The notes under the pieces are model-generated. The model ran no database searches, was not told the DNA's origin, and saw only the letters and a list, made by a program, of their open reading frames with translations. The position numbers and the translations under genes are program-made. Source: Nocardiopsis gilva YIM 90087 (GTDB taxonomy: Bacteria > Actinomycetota > Actinomycetes > Streptosporangiales > Streptosporangiaceae). Taken from it: DNA of 64,000 nt. Within the stretch, counting starts at the first letter, position 1. Each line of letters starts with the position of its first letter. Location: positions 6,068,312 through 6,132,311 of the forward strand of contig NZ_CP022753.1 of assembly GCF_002263495.1 (NCBI RefSeq). Reading direction: 5' to 3'. This document shows positions 53,064 to 62,196 of the stretch, one piece after another.

Positions 53064-53840
53064 ATGGGCGCATACGTACAGCTAGGCAACGTCCGCACCT
53101 GGTACGACGAGCGGGGCGAGGGTGAGCCGCTGGTGCTGCTGCATGGGGGCGTCGTCGATGCCCGGTTCTTCGACCAGAACATCGGCCCGCTGGTGGAACG
53201 GTTCCACGTCTACGCCGTCGACCTGCGGGGACACGGCCACACCGGCGATGTCGAGGGACCGTTCACCTACGACGCCCTCGCACAGGACACGATCGAGTTC
53301 ATCGAGCAGGTCGTCGACGGCCCGGCCCATCTCGTGGGCCACAGCGTCGGTGCCGCGGTGTCGATGTTCGTGACCCTGCGCCGATCCGATCTGGTGCGCA
53401 AGCTGGTGATGGTGAGCGGCGGCTTCCACCACAGCGCCGAGGTCGGCGCTGGCGACGGCGGGGAGATCGATGTCGAGCCCGTGGTGGCCGCGTTCGGGGC
53501 GTCCTATGGGGAGGTGTCGCCGGACGGGGAGGAGCACTACCCGGTCGTGGTGCGCAAGGTGCTGGAGATGGGCGGCCGTGAGCCGGAGTTGAAGGCGTCC
53601 GACCTGGGCGGCATCACCAACCGGACCTTGGTGATGAGCGCCGACGACGACATCGTCACCCTCGAACACATGCTGGAAATGTACCGGGCCATCCCCAACT
53701 CCGAGCTGGCGATCGTTCCCGGAACGTCCCACTTCCTCCTGCAGGAGAAGGCAGAGGCCTGCAACGCTGTCATCATCGACTTTCTCGCCAACGCCCCCGT
53801 GCCCACCGTGGCTCCCGTCCGTCGTGTCCCCGCGTCGTGA
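53064..53840 (+). CDS. Alpha/beta hydrolase
   Basis: 258 residues from ATG 53064 with GAAGGGA upstream. Oxyanion motif VLLHGGVVD, nucleophile elbow VGHSVGAA, acid residue in VMSADDDIV and base in PGTSHFLL, in the canonical order. A strand/helix VYAVDLRGHGHTG precedes the elbow. Probably a soluble esterase or hydrolase of small substrates. Confidence 0.9.
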   Translation: MGAYVQLGNVRTWYDERGEGEPLVLLHGGVVDARFFDQNIGPLVERFHVYAVDLRGHGHTGDVEGPFTYDALAQDTIEFIEQVVDGPAHLVGHSVGAAVSMFVTLRRSDLVRKLVMVSGGFHHSAEVGAGDGGEIDVEPVVAAFGASYGEVSPDGEEHYPVVVRKVLEMGGREPELKASDLGGITNRTLVMSADDDIVTLEHMLEMYRAIPNSELAIVPGTSHFLLQEKAEACNAVIIDFLANAPVPTVAPVRRVPAS

Positions 53841-54113
53841 GACCGGGGGGCCGTTCTGGGGCATGTCGCTGTGACCACGGCCGATAGTGCCGGGATGACC
53901 GCGCAGTCCGCGACAACCCCGATATAAGCGATATGAGAACGCCTACGACCAAGAGTCTTGTTGGAGCGCAGCGAGTCCGCGTTCAAGTGTCCTGCCTCCT
54001 GGAGGCAGGACACCAAGGCCAGACGGCAGCATCGTCAGGCGATCGACCGCTCGTTGGTTGCGCCCCTGCTGACCAGGTGAGCCCTGATCCGGATTCTGGC
54101 CTGCACGGACTTA

Positions 54114-55281
54114 CTGATCTTTAAGGGGGGATGTCACCTTCGAGATAGATGACATCCCCCAGGCCAGGGCGCATACCTGAAGCATGAGGTATGCGCAGGG
54201 CGGAGGACTGACCGCCCAGGGGCGAGCACGCCGCGAGCAGGTCCGGCTCGAGGCCGCCCGGCGGTTCGGCCAGGGCGCCAGCCGCGCCGAGGTCGCCCGC
54301 GAGCTGCGCGTCACCCCCACCACCGCGAGCCGCTGGTACAAGGCCTGGAAGAACGGCGGCAGCGCCGCGCTGGCCTCCAAAGGCCCGCTGCCCGGCCCCG
54401 CCTCGACGATGGGCAGACCCAGCGGCTGGAACTCGAACTGGGCCGCGGCCCCTGGCCCACGGGTGGGCCGACCAGCGCTGGACCCTGGCCCGTATCCGCG
54501 ACCTCATCCGCCGACTCTTCGACATCGACTACACCGTCCCGGGCGTCTGGTACCTGATGGACCGGCTGGGCTGGTCGGCCCAGAAACCCGCCCGCCAGGC
54601 CATCGAGCGCGACCCACGGCGGTGGAGGTCTGGAAGAAGGACGTCGGGCCGAGCGCAAACAGACCGCGGCGGCCCAGGGCGCCGGGATCGTCTTCGAAGG
54701 CGAATCCGGGCACAACCTGAGGCCGCCCATCGCGCGCACCTGGTCACCGCGCGGCAAGACCCCGCTGATCACCGTCAAGCACTCCAACTCCGGACGCACC
54801 GCGGTGATGGGCCTGGTGGCCTACCGCCCCGGCCACCGGCCGCGGATGATGTTTCGCACCCGCGACCAGACCCGCCCGAACTCCGCAGGCCCACCCGCCG
54901 GGGATTCGACTGGACCGACTACCGCGGCCTGCTCACAGCGGCGCACACGGCACTGGACGCGCCCATCGTTGTGGTCTGGGACAACCTCAACTCCCGCAAG
55001 AGCGGCGCGATGCGCCACTTCATCGAGGCCGCGCCGTGGCTGACGGTGCACCACCTGCCGGCCTATGCCCCGACCTCAACCCGGTGGAGGGCCTGTGGTC
55101 GCTGGTCAAACGCGGGGAGCTGGCCAACCTGGCGGTGACCGGTATCGATCACCTCGCCCGGACGGTCCGACGATCCCTGCGCCGCCTGCAGCACCGCCCG
55201 AGGTTCTCGACGGCCTGCTCGCGCACACCGGCCTGAAGCTCATCGAACAGACCGCATGTGACATCACGCTTTAAAGATCAT
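54114..55281 (+). mobile_element. IS630-family insertion sequence with intact ends, decayed transposase
   Basis: 1168 bp flanked by TA dinucleotides (54112-54113 and 55282-55283), the IS630 target. Terminal inverted repeats begin (C/A)TGATCTTTAA on each side and share a GATGTCAC block further in. The left end also has an internal hairpin (GGGGGGATGTCA ... TGACATCCCCC). Confidence 0.82.
54184..55274 (+). pseudogene. IS630-family transposase, multiple frameshifts
   Basis: Starts MRYAQGGGLTAQGRARREQV with an HTH (SRAEVARELRVTPTTASRWY). It then needs at least four frame changes to follow RWTLARIRDLIRRLFDIDYT, PLITVKHSNSGRTAVMGLVA, IVVVWDNLNSRKSGAM and LNPVEGLWSLVKRGELANLA. The DDE elements (VVWDNLNSRK; DLNPVEGLW) are recognisable. 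The stop TAA is in the right inverted repeat. Not functional as it stands unless several frameshifts are sequencing errors. Confidence 0.85.
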
Positions 55282-55331
55282 TAGTCGCAGAGGGCGGATT
55301 CGGCACGACATCCAGGAAAATGAAACAAGAA

Positions 55332-55369
55332 GAAGCCCGGTCCATCACGCTCGTGATGGACCGGGCTTC
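55332..55369. terminator. 18-bp perfect hairpin downstream of the IS
   Basis: GAAGCCCGGTCCATCACG-ct-CGTGATGGACCGGGCTTC, a perfect stem with a 2-nt spacer. It follows no recognisable gene. Confidence 0.6.
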
Positions 55370-55580
55370 CTGCAGGTGTTCCGTTTTCTCGAGAGAGTCG
55401 AATCACCGGCGTCCGAGGCCGACCTGCCACGATGGGGCATGGTTGCCCCTACGGCACTGAGGCTCAGTCTGGTACGCCGTCGATGATGCCGCGGGTGACC
55501 GGTCTCCCAGCAAGCTGAAAACATGGCCGTGTATTGGTCGTAGATACCCGCCGAAAGCCACCGGACGCCATCGACGCACT

Positions 55581-55626
55581 AAAAAGGCCCCCGTGACCTG
55601 GATTCTCAGTTCACGGGGGCCTTTTT
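55581..55626 (-). terminator. Intrinsic terminator of the tRNA cluster
   Basis: AAAAAGGCCCCCGTGA (55581-55596) pairs perfectly with TCACGGGGGCCTTTTT (55611-55626); on the minus strand the stem ends in a U-tract. It lies 17 bp past the tRNA-Phe 3' end. Confidence 0.85.
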
Positions 55627-55642
55627 CATGCTTATGGAGGTG

Positions 55643-55716
55643 TGGCCAGGGGCGGGGTCGAACCGCCGACCTTCCGCTTTTCAGGCGGACGCTCGTACCA
55701 ACTGAGCTACCTGGCC
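55643..55716 (-). tRNA. tRNA-Phe (GAA)
   Basis: 74 nt. Acceptor GGCCAGG / CCTGGCC with discriminator A; D arm GCTC...GAGC; anticodon loop CTGAAAA gives GAA; T arm GGCGG-TTCGACC-CCGCC. Its 3' half is duplicated at 49404-49449. Confidence 0.97.
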
Positions 55717-55748
55717 CCAATGCAACACACCAACCTGCGGTGTGCGGG

Positions 55749-55823
55749 CGGTCCTGACGGGATTTGAACCCGCGGCCTCCACCTTGACAGGGTGGCGAGC
55801 ACTCCTAACTGCTCCACAGGACC
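55749..55823 (-). tRNA. tRNA-Asp (GTC), copy 2
   Basis: 75 nt, identical to 37876-37950. Lies between tRNA-Glu and tRNA-Phe, probably one transcript. Confidence 0.97.
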
Positions 55824-55938
55824 TTGCGTATTCTTTTGTCGGCACTCGGCGCCGCACTCGATTGTACCGGGTGCTCTGCCTTGCGCTGTCCGCGTCATCA
55901 TTCTGCCAGACGTCCGGCAGTGGTCCGACCCGGATCAG

Positions 55939-56011
55939 TACCCCCAACCGGATTCGAACCGGCGTTACCGCCTTGAAAGGGCGGCGTCCTAGGCCACTAG
56001 ACGATGGGGGC
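55939..56011 (-). tRNA. tRNA-Glu (TTC)
   Basis: 73 nt, begins GCCCCCATCGTCTAG. Anticodon arm CCGCC-CTTTCAA-GGCGG gives TTC; T arm GCCGG-TTCGAAT-CCGGT; G1 pairs with U72 as usual for this tRNA. First of the Glu-Asp-Phe cluster. Confidence 0.96.
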
Positions 56012-56203
56012 CTCGACGACGAACGAGTCGCCATTTCCCGCTTCGCCTGCCGTCGGGGACGGGTCAAGCATAGGGGAGATTTCCGTCCAGTGCCAAAGCG
56101 GTTTGCCGAGCCCCGCTCCGTCAGGTGGTTTCGGGGGTCGCGACAGCGCTGCGGGCGGGGATCCGGGACGGACGGGGCAGCGCCCCGCTCGCCGTTGGGC
56201 GTG

Positions 56204-57805
56204 TCATCCGGGGGAGCGTGTGGGAGAGCCGCTCTCCACCGACACCGTCGGTGTCGGAGATAAGGGCGGCGACGGGGACGGCGAGCGCGACGGACTCCTC
56301 CCAGACGCGGCCGGAGCGGGTGTGATCTGGCGGTCGGGATCCTGTTCGATGTTCCGCTCGATCTGGGCGGAGGTGAGACCGAGGCCGCCGAGCGTGACGT
56401 CGTCCCAGGCCTGAAGCCGCTGCGTCTCGGCGTCGAAGTAGAGCACTGACGCCTGGTACGGCGTGGGACGGTCAGGGCCTCCGGCGAGGTTGCGTAGGCC
56501 GGCGCCGCCCGTCGACCCCTGCACAAGGAAGCGCGTACCGGTCTCCCTCACCTCGGTCCAGCGGTTGTGTCCGTGGCCGGAGAGGACCAGCGGCACGACG
56601 CCGCTGAAGCCCTCGCCCTGCAGTGGGTCGTGCAGGACCGCGACATCCACCGGCGGGTCCGCGTCCTTGATCGACGCGGCCTGCTCGGCGCCGATGGCGG
56701 CGACCTCGTCGGTGTCCGGGTTGTCGCGCGCCTTGTCGGGGGTGAAGCGGGGGTCGCCGGCGCCGTAGAAGACGATGCCGCCGACCTCGGCGACTTCGTC
56801 GTCCAGGACCACCGCGTTGGGCTGGGCCGCCACCGCCCGCTGGGTGCCCATGGAGTCGTGGTTGCCGCGGACCCAGACGTAAGGCACGTCCAGCTTGGCG
56901 ATCTCGTCGGCGAACCCGTCCTCGGCCGCGCTGCCGCGGTCGGTGAAGTCGCCGGAGTCGACGATGATGTCGATCCGGAACTGCTCCCGCAGCGAGCTGA
57001 TGACGTTCCAGGCGGCCGGGTTCAGGTGGAGATCGGCGACATGCAGCACGCGGATCGTCGTCCCGTCGTCCTCGAAGACCGGCAGCGTGGAGGTCGCCTC
57101 GTAGAGCATCGAGACGTTGCCGACGAGGCCCGCGAGCTGCTTCCGGTACTCGGAGAACCGGTTGACGACATCCGCCGCGTTGCCCACCACGTTCGGGGCG
57201 CCGACGAGCAGCCCGGTGTAGCGGGGCTCGGAGACGGCGGCGGGGTTGAATGTGGCGGCGGCCATACCGGCGGCCGCAGCGAAGGTGACCAGCGCGGTCA
57301 GTGCGCTGCCGAGAGCCCGGCGCCAGTCGCGGAACAGCACGAGGGCGGTGAGGGCCGCCCCCAGGACGGCGGCCGCGGCGGCGCGGGTGAGCAGAAGCAC
57401 GACGCCGTGCTGGACCTCGGACCCGATGGTCTGGGCCATGCGGTCGATGGCGGCGGGGTTCCGGAACACCTCTTGGGCGGCGGCCGGGCGGATCTCGGTG
57501 ATCGCCGCCTCGAAGCGCAAGGGTGCGGAGTGGGTGTCGAAGGCGAGCTTCCCCAGTGGAGCCACGTCTAGGACGGTCTCGCCGCGTCCCGGACTGACGC
57601 TGAGATTCACGTCGGCCGGACCGATGGGCGTCATCACCTGGCCACCCAGTGCGAGCCCGAGCCACCCGCCGAGGAGACCCGCCGCGATCACGCCCGCGAT
57701 GCGGGCGGCGAGCCCCGTGCGCAGTCGGATGACCCGGCCCGCCAGGGAACGCAGCCGTTCGGGGGCCAGGGCGGAGGTAAGGGCGGATCCCAGCCGTGAG
57801 GACAC
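56204..57805 (-). CDS. Membrane-anchored calcineurin-like metallophosphoesterase
   Basis: 533 residues, GTG 57805 (GGAGGG only 2 nt upstream, so the start is uncertain). Three hydrophobic segments in the first ~260 residues (RIAGVIAAGLLGGWLGLALG; AAAAAVLGAALTALVLF; ALTALVTFAAAAGMAA) flank an exported loop. The phosphoesterase domain has LHVADLHLN, DSGDFTDRG, VRGNHDS, AVLHDPLQG and LSGHGHNRW, the full metal-ligand set. C-terminal tail Ser/Pro-rich. Active site likely extracytoplasmic. Confidence 0.92.
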   Translation of the reverse strand: MSSRLGSALTSALAPERLRSLAGRVIRLRTGLAARIAGVIAAGLLGGWLGLALGGQVMTPIGPADVNLSVSPGRGETVLDVAPLGKLAFDTHSAPLRFEAAITEIRPAAAQEVFRNPAAIDRMAQTIGSEVQHGVVLLLTRAAAAAVLGAALTALVLFRDWRRALGSALTALVTFAAAAGMAAATFNPAAVSEPRYTGLLVGAPNVVGNAADVVNRFSEYRKQLAGLVGNVSMLYEATSTLPVFEDDGTTIRVLHVADLHLNPAAWNVISSLREQFRIDIIVDSGDFTDRGSAAEDGFADEIAKLDVPYVWVRGNHDSMGTQRAVAAQPNAVVLDDEVAEVGGIVFYGAGDPRFTPDKARDNPDTDEVAAIGAEQAASIKDADPPVDVAVLHDPLQGEGFSGVVPLVLSGHGHNRWTEVRETGTRFLVQGSTGGAGLRNLAGGPDRPTPYQASVLYFDAETQRLQAWDDVTLGGLGLTSAQIERNIEQDPDRQITPAPAASGRSPSRSPSPSPPLSPTPTVSVESGSPTRSPG

Positions 57806-57896
57806 CCCTCCATGATTGCCGGTGCGTCGCGGCTCAACAACGTTCCTGGCCCCGCGTCGGCGCACCAGTGGTGGGCGATAGCGGACAATCGGTGAC

Positions 57897-58241
57897 GTGG
57901 TTGAACTCACCCGGACGCGATTCGAGGAGCTCGTCAGCGACGCGCTCGACACCATTCCGCCCGAGCTGACCCGAATGATGGACAACGTCGTCATCACGGT
58001 CAGTGAGGATCCGCCGGACCCCGGACTGCTGGGCCTGTACGTGGGGATCCCGCTGACCGAGCGCGGGGAGGGCTACGCGGGCGCCCTGCCGGACCAGATC
58101 TTCATCTACTGGCGGGAGATCTGCGCCTGCTGCGACACCGAGGATCAGGTCGTGGACGAGGTCCGGATCACCGTGATCCATGAGATCGCGCACCACTTCG
58201 GGATCGGGGACCAGCGGCTGCACGACCTGGGCTGGGGGTGA
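57897..58241 (+). CDS. Zincin-like metallopeptidase (DUF1025/MPN-type)
   Basis: 114 residues, GTG start. HExxH motif in VIHEIAHHFGIGDQRLHDLG, with the third ligand expected in GDQRLHD. Small single-domain zincins of this type are universal in actinomycetes; natural substrate unknown. A GACAAT box ends 7 nt before the start, so it is probably leaderless. Divergent from the metallophosphoesterase gene. Confidence 0.9.
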   Translation: MVELTRTRFEELVSDALDTIPPELTRMMDNVVITVSEDPPDPGLLGLYVGIPLTERGEGYAGALPDQIFIYWREICACCDTEDQVVDEVRITVIHEIAHHFGIGDQRLHDLGWG

Positions 58242-58515
58242 CATTGGCCTGGGGCGCGCACACCCACAGTGATGACGGCGGCGACCACGGCGGCCGCGAC
58301 GGGCGCTCGGCGCGTGCCCCGCGGACGCACCGCGACGGCACACGAACGCCCCCGAGAAGCGCGCCGCAAAGTCGCCACGTATGCCTACCAGCGCCAACAG
58401 ATCCATCACAGATTCTCGAAAACGACTTGCGGAACCCACACGGAATCAGGGACGGTAGGTCATCAGATAACAACCGAGAGTGACGCCGGTGCGAACCAGG
58501 TGAGGGAGCCGCCGG

Positions 58516-59967
58516 GTGGGTAATCCGCGTACGGACAGCCGCAAGATCGACATCCCTCCGCAGGACCGCAAAGACATGACAACCACCCGCCGGAGCGCCT
58601 CCACAGGGGGCGGGGCCGGGGCGCCGCCATCCGGTCAGGGACCGTCAGGCCAGGAATCGAGCAGCGGCGACTGGCGGCGCGGCTACCGCGACGTCGTCCG
58701 CGTCGGCGAGTTCCGGGCGCTGTGGGTGGCCCACGCGCTGTCGATGACCGGCAGCTACCTGCTCAACATCGCTGTGGCGCTGCTCGTCTACCACCAGACG
58801 TCCTCGGCGCTGGCCGCGGGCATCACGATGGCGCTGACGTTCCTGCCGCAGATCATCGGCGGACCGCTGCTCTCGGGGCTGGCCGACCTCTTCCCGCGGC
58901 GCAGGGTGATCGTGATCAGCGACCTCACGCGGGCCGTGCTGGTGGCCGGGATCGGCATTCCGGGACTGCCGGTGTGGGCGATCTGGGTGCTGGTGTTCTG
59001 CTCCACGTTGCCGATGGTGCCGTTCGGCGCGGCCCGGGCTGCGCTGATGGCCGAGATCGTGCAGGGGGAGCGCTACGTCGCCGGGTCGGCGATCATCAAC
59101 ATCACCACCCAGGTGGGCACGCTGGCGGGGCTGGTGCTCGGCGGCGGGGTCGTCGCGGCGGTCGGACCGAACTCGGCCGTGATGTTCAACGGACTGACGT
59201 TCGTGGCGTCGGCCGCGATCATCCGGTTCGGTGTGCGCTACCGACCTGCCCCGCGCGACGAGCGGGAGGAGCGCCCCTCACTGTGGCGGGTGACGCGGGA
59301 GGGCACACGGGTCGTCTTCGGCGACGCCCGCCTGCGCACGCTCGGCCTGTTCGCCTGGCTGGCGGGGTTCTACGCCATCCCCTACGGGTTGGCGGGCCCA
59401 CTGGCCGACGAGGTCGGCGGCGGAGCGATGGCGGCGGGCCTGCTGATGGCGGGACCGTCCATGGGGGCGATCATCGGCGGGTTCGTCCTGACGCGACTGA
59501 TCAACCCGGAATCGAGGATGCGCCTGATCGGCCCACTGGCCGTGGCGGCGTCGGTTCCTCTGCTGGCCTGGGCACTGCACCCGCCGCTGTGGGTGATGGT
59601 CGGCCTGCTGATGCTCTCGGGGATGACGGCCTCCTACCAGTTCGTGGCCAACGCCGCGTTCGTCCTCTGCGCCCCGTCCAAGGGCCGGGGGCTGGCGTTC
59701 GGCCTGGTGGCGGCCGGCCTACAGGCGGTCCAGGGCATCGGCATCGCCCTGGCCAGCCTGCTCGTCGAGGTCACCGGACTCCATGTCGTCATCACGGTGG
59801 CCGGCGGCCTCGGTGTGGCGGGTGCCCTGCTCCTGGCATCGCCCTGGTCCCGCCTCTCCTCCGAGGCCATCGCCCTGATGCACACGCCCCCAGACGCTGA
59901 CGCCCCCGACGGAGACCAGGCTCCCGGACCAGGACCGGGGACGGGCAGGGGGACGCGCCCGCAGTGA
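58516..59967 (+). CDS. MFS transporter (MFS_3/enterobactin-exporter-like)
   Basis: 483 residues from GTG 58516 with GAGGGAG upstream; ATG 58576 is an alternative. After a Gly/Ser-rich N-terminus, about 12 helices begin at FRALWVAHALSMTGSYLLNIAVAL. Conserved GPLLSGLADLFPRRRVIVISDLTRA (in two parts) and the PFGAARAALMAEIVQGERYV region are typical of the MFS_3 subgroup. Substrate unknown. Converges on the PspC gene 5 bp away. Confidence 0.87.
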   Translation: MGNPRTDSRKIDIPPQDRKDMTTTRRSASTGGGAGAPPSGQGPSGQESSSGDWRRGYRDVVRVGEFRALWVAHALSMTGSYLLNIAVALLVYHQTSSALAAGITMALTFLPQIIGGPLLSGLADLFPRRRVIVISDLTRAVLVAGIGIPGLPVWAIWVLVFCSTLPMVPFGAARAALMAEIVQGERYVAGSAIINITTQVGTLAGLVLGGGVVAAVGPNSAVMFNGLTFVASAAIIRFGVRYRPAPRDEREERPSLWRVTREGTRVVFGDARLRTLGLFAWLAGFYAIPYGLAGPLADEVGGGAMAAGLLMAGPSMGAIIGGFVLTRLINPESRMRLIGPLAVAASVPLLAWALHPPLWVMVGLLMLSGMTASYQFVANAAFVLCAPSKGRGLAFGLVAAGLQAVQGIGIALASLLVEVTGLHVVITVAGGLGVAGALLLASPWSRLSSEAIALMHTPPDADAPDGDQAPGPGPGTGRGTRPQ

Positions 59968-59972
59968 CCACA

Positions 59973-60233
59973 TCACAGGTTGCTCTGCTTCCCCTGGAAG
60001 TTCCGGATGATGTGCTCCAGAACCGAGGTGTCCTTACCCTCCTCGGGCATGACCAGCCACGCGATGATGTACAGGAGGATGCCGCTGGCACCCAGGAGGG
60101 TGAAGACCGCGAACGCCAGCCGCACGAGATTCGCGTCGACACCGACGAACGCCCCGATCCCACCGCAGACACCGGTCAGGATCCTCTTGTCACGACTCCG
60201 CCGAAGGCTTTTCTTACCGAAGTTCTCGCTCAT
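59973..60233 (-). CDS. PspC-domain membrane protein
   Basis: 86 residues from ATG 60233 (GGAGG lies only 1 nt upstream, unusually close). PspC core: KRILTGVCGGIGAFVGVDAN, VRLAFAVFTLLGASGILLYI and IAWLVMPEE, one long hydrophobic helix after the CGGIG motif. Phage-shock/envelope-stress related; soluble C-terminal tail EHIIRNFQGKQSNL. Confidence 0.9.
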   Translation of the reverse strand: MSENFGKKSLRRSRDKRILTGVCGGIGAFVGVDANLVRLAFAVFTLLGASGILLYIIAWLVMPEEGKDTSVLEHIIRNFQGKQSNL

Positions 60234-60511
60234 ACCTCCAGCCTGCCCGTTCCCCCGCCTCAAGCCCATCGGGAAGTCCCCTGGCGGGCCCCTGACTCCA
60301 CCCTGAGCGCCCCTACCGGCCTCACCCCGGCCAGCTCCCGAACCCGTCCCGGCACAGCACGACAGACGGCCTCGCGCCCGCTGCGGCCCAAGGTCCCCAC
60401 AGGCCCCCCCACCACCGCCACATACGGGACTGCGTTCCGCATCCGGGCGCAAAACCCGTTAGTCTTAGCACGCATGGTGTGGCACCGTACCTACGACGGA
60501 AGCACGCATCG

Positions 60512-60551
60512 GGGCCATTAGCTCAATTGGCAGAGCAGCGGACTTTTAATC
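60512..60551 (+). pseudogene. Truncated tRNA-Lys (TTT), 5' half only
   Basis: GGGCCATTAGCTCAATTGGC then AGAGCAGCGGA and the anticodon loop CTTTTAA with anticodon TTT. The 3' anticodon strand should be TCCGC but reads TCGGG, and no T arm or acceptor 3' strand follows. The break is at the 3' edge of the anticodon loop. Confidence 0.85.
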
Positions 60552-60805
60552 GGGCGTCTCTTCACCGTCGTGCAACACACGGCCGAACAGCTGAAACGCC
60601 AGAATAGCCGGAACCGTCGTGCAACCGATCCTCTGCTGTCAAAACTGGCCCGATCCGGCCACCCTTCACGTTCCGGACTTTTATCCCAGAACCCTCCCCC
60701 TGCGTCCTCCGCCTCTGCTTGGCCGCCTCCGGCCCTTCCCAGTGACGCACGGCGATCGCCGGGTTACGTTCCCAGTGGACGCGTCCGCGAGCATGGGAGG
60801 TAGCG

Positions 60806-60940
60806 ATGGGGCATCGCAAAGGCGGCTCGGAAGATCGGGGCGACGGCCCAGCCTGGAGAAAGACGGCAAGGAGGGCTCGGGACACGGCAATCAGGACTAT
60901 CCTGACCAGTCCGGCGATGGCCAGGAACAGAAATGACTGA
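60806..60940 (+). CDS. Possible small ORF before the methyltransferase
   Basis: 44 codons, ATG 60806 preceded by GGGAGG; basic product (MGHRKGGSEDRGDGPAWRKT...RNRND). An alternative frame (60793-60936, 47 codons) ends in an ATGA overlap with the methyltransferase start but has no ribosome-binding site. Only one can be real; the position suits a small peptide gene upstream of a modifying enzyme. Confidence 0.3.
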   Translation: MGHRKGGSEDRGDGPAWRKTARRARDTAIRTILTSPAMARNRND

Positions 60941-62089
60941 CTTCGACGATGGTCCTGACCGGCTCGCCGACCTCCTCGTCGAGGCCGGTGCTCTGACGGA
61001 TCCCGCGTGGGAAGCGGCGGTACGGGCGGTGCCACGACACGCCTTCCTTCCCGAAACGGTCTGGGTGCGCGACGACGATCCGCCCTGGCGCAGCCCCTAC
61101 GGGCCGGACACACCGGAGTGGAGAGATGCCGCCTACGCGGACTATGCGCTCGTCACCCAGGTCGACGACGGTGAGTCGCTCGGTTCCGATGGGCGGGGAT
61201 GTACCCGACCAGCTCGGCCAGCCAGCCGAGTCTCGTCGTTCGCATGCTCCAGGCCCTGAACGTGACTGGCGGGGAGACCGCGCTCGAGATCGGAACGGCG
61301 ACCGGATATAACTGTGCACTCTTGTGTCGACGTCTGGGCGATAAGGCTGTGACTTCGGTCGAGGTCGACGCTGCCCTAGCCCAGCAGGCGCGAGAGAAGC
61401 TGTCGGCCGCCGGGTATGAGCCGCGGCTCGTCGTCAGCGACGGCGCCGTCCCAGTCGAGGGCGGCCCCTTCGACCGCATCCTGGCCACGGTAGCCGCGAA
61501 GTCGATCCCCGCCGCATGGATCACCCAGCTCGCGCCGGACGGCATGCTCGTGACCCCTTGGGGTAGCGATCACGCCGGGCACTGGCTCGTCCGACTGACG
61601 GCGGACGGAACTGGGGCCGCACACGGCCGCATCCTCGACGAGGCGCCGTTCATGTGGCTGCGCTCTCAGAGGTCCCACTTCGGCACCTGGCGCGATCACG
61701 TTGACGTCGACGCTCCGATGCAGGCGGGGCGAACGAAGCTGGACCCGCGCGCGGCACTGGGAGCCGACGGGTCTGGCCGGGCGATCGTCATCGGCACGCT
61801 GGTGCCGGACCTCTATCAGCGTGTCATCCGTGAGGGTGACGAGTTCACGGTATGGGTCTACGACGCGGCCGGGTCCTGGGCGGCTGCCGACTACGTGCCG
61901 GGGGCGTCTGAATGGGTGCAGAGCCGGTACGGGCCGCGGGACATCTGGGCAGAGATCGAAGCCGCATACGCGGTGTGGGAGTCGGCGGGCCGGCCGGAGG
62001 GTGACCGGATCGGCCTCACCGTGACTGCCGACGAGCACCGGCTATGGGTCGATGCCCCGTCGCGAGTCATCGGTGAAGGACTTCCGTAG
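60933..62089 (+). pseudogene. PCMT-like SAM methyltransferase split by a frameshift
   Basis: Frame 1 from ATG 60933 gives TDPAWEAAVRAVPRHAFLPE and YADYALVTQVDDGE. The frame changes near 61190-61200 (GGGCGGGGATG) to continue as YPTSSASQPSLVVRMLQAL, TALEIGTATGYNCALLCRRL (SAM motif I) and VEVDAALAQQAREKL to the stop at 62089. One missing base in the G-run would rejoin them. The architecture matches the protein-isoaspartate-methyltransferase-like enzymes found with actinobacterial RiPP (ATP-grasp or lanthipeptide) loci; no maturase gene is in the window. Confidence 0.8.
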
Positions 62090-62150
62090 TCGAATGGGAG
62101 TTGCGGCGATATGCTCGCCTCAGCCCATTGGGTTGTTTCAGGTATGCGTC

Positions 62151-62175
62151 GGCCCCCGGTCTTCGGCCGGGGGCC
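62151..62175. terminator. Terminator between methyltransferase and DUF397 gene
   Basis: GGCCCCCGG-tcttcgg-CCGGGGGCC, a perfect 9-bp stem between converging genes. Confidence 0.7.
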
Positions 62176-62196
62176 GCGTGTATGTGAACCAGGGCG

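Noticed and set aside
58242-58515. Basic 84-codon frame between the zincin and MFS genes
   Set aside because: Arg/Thr-rich low complexity without start signals; treated as spacer.
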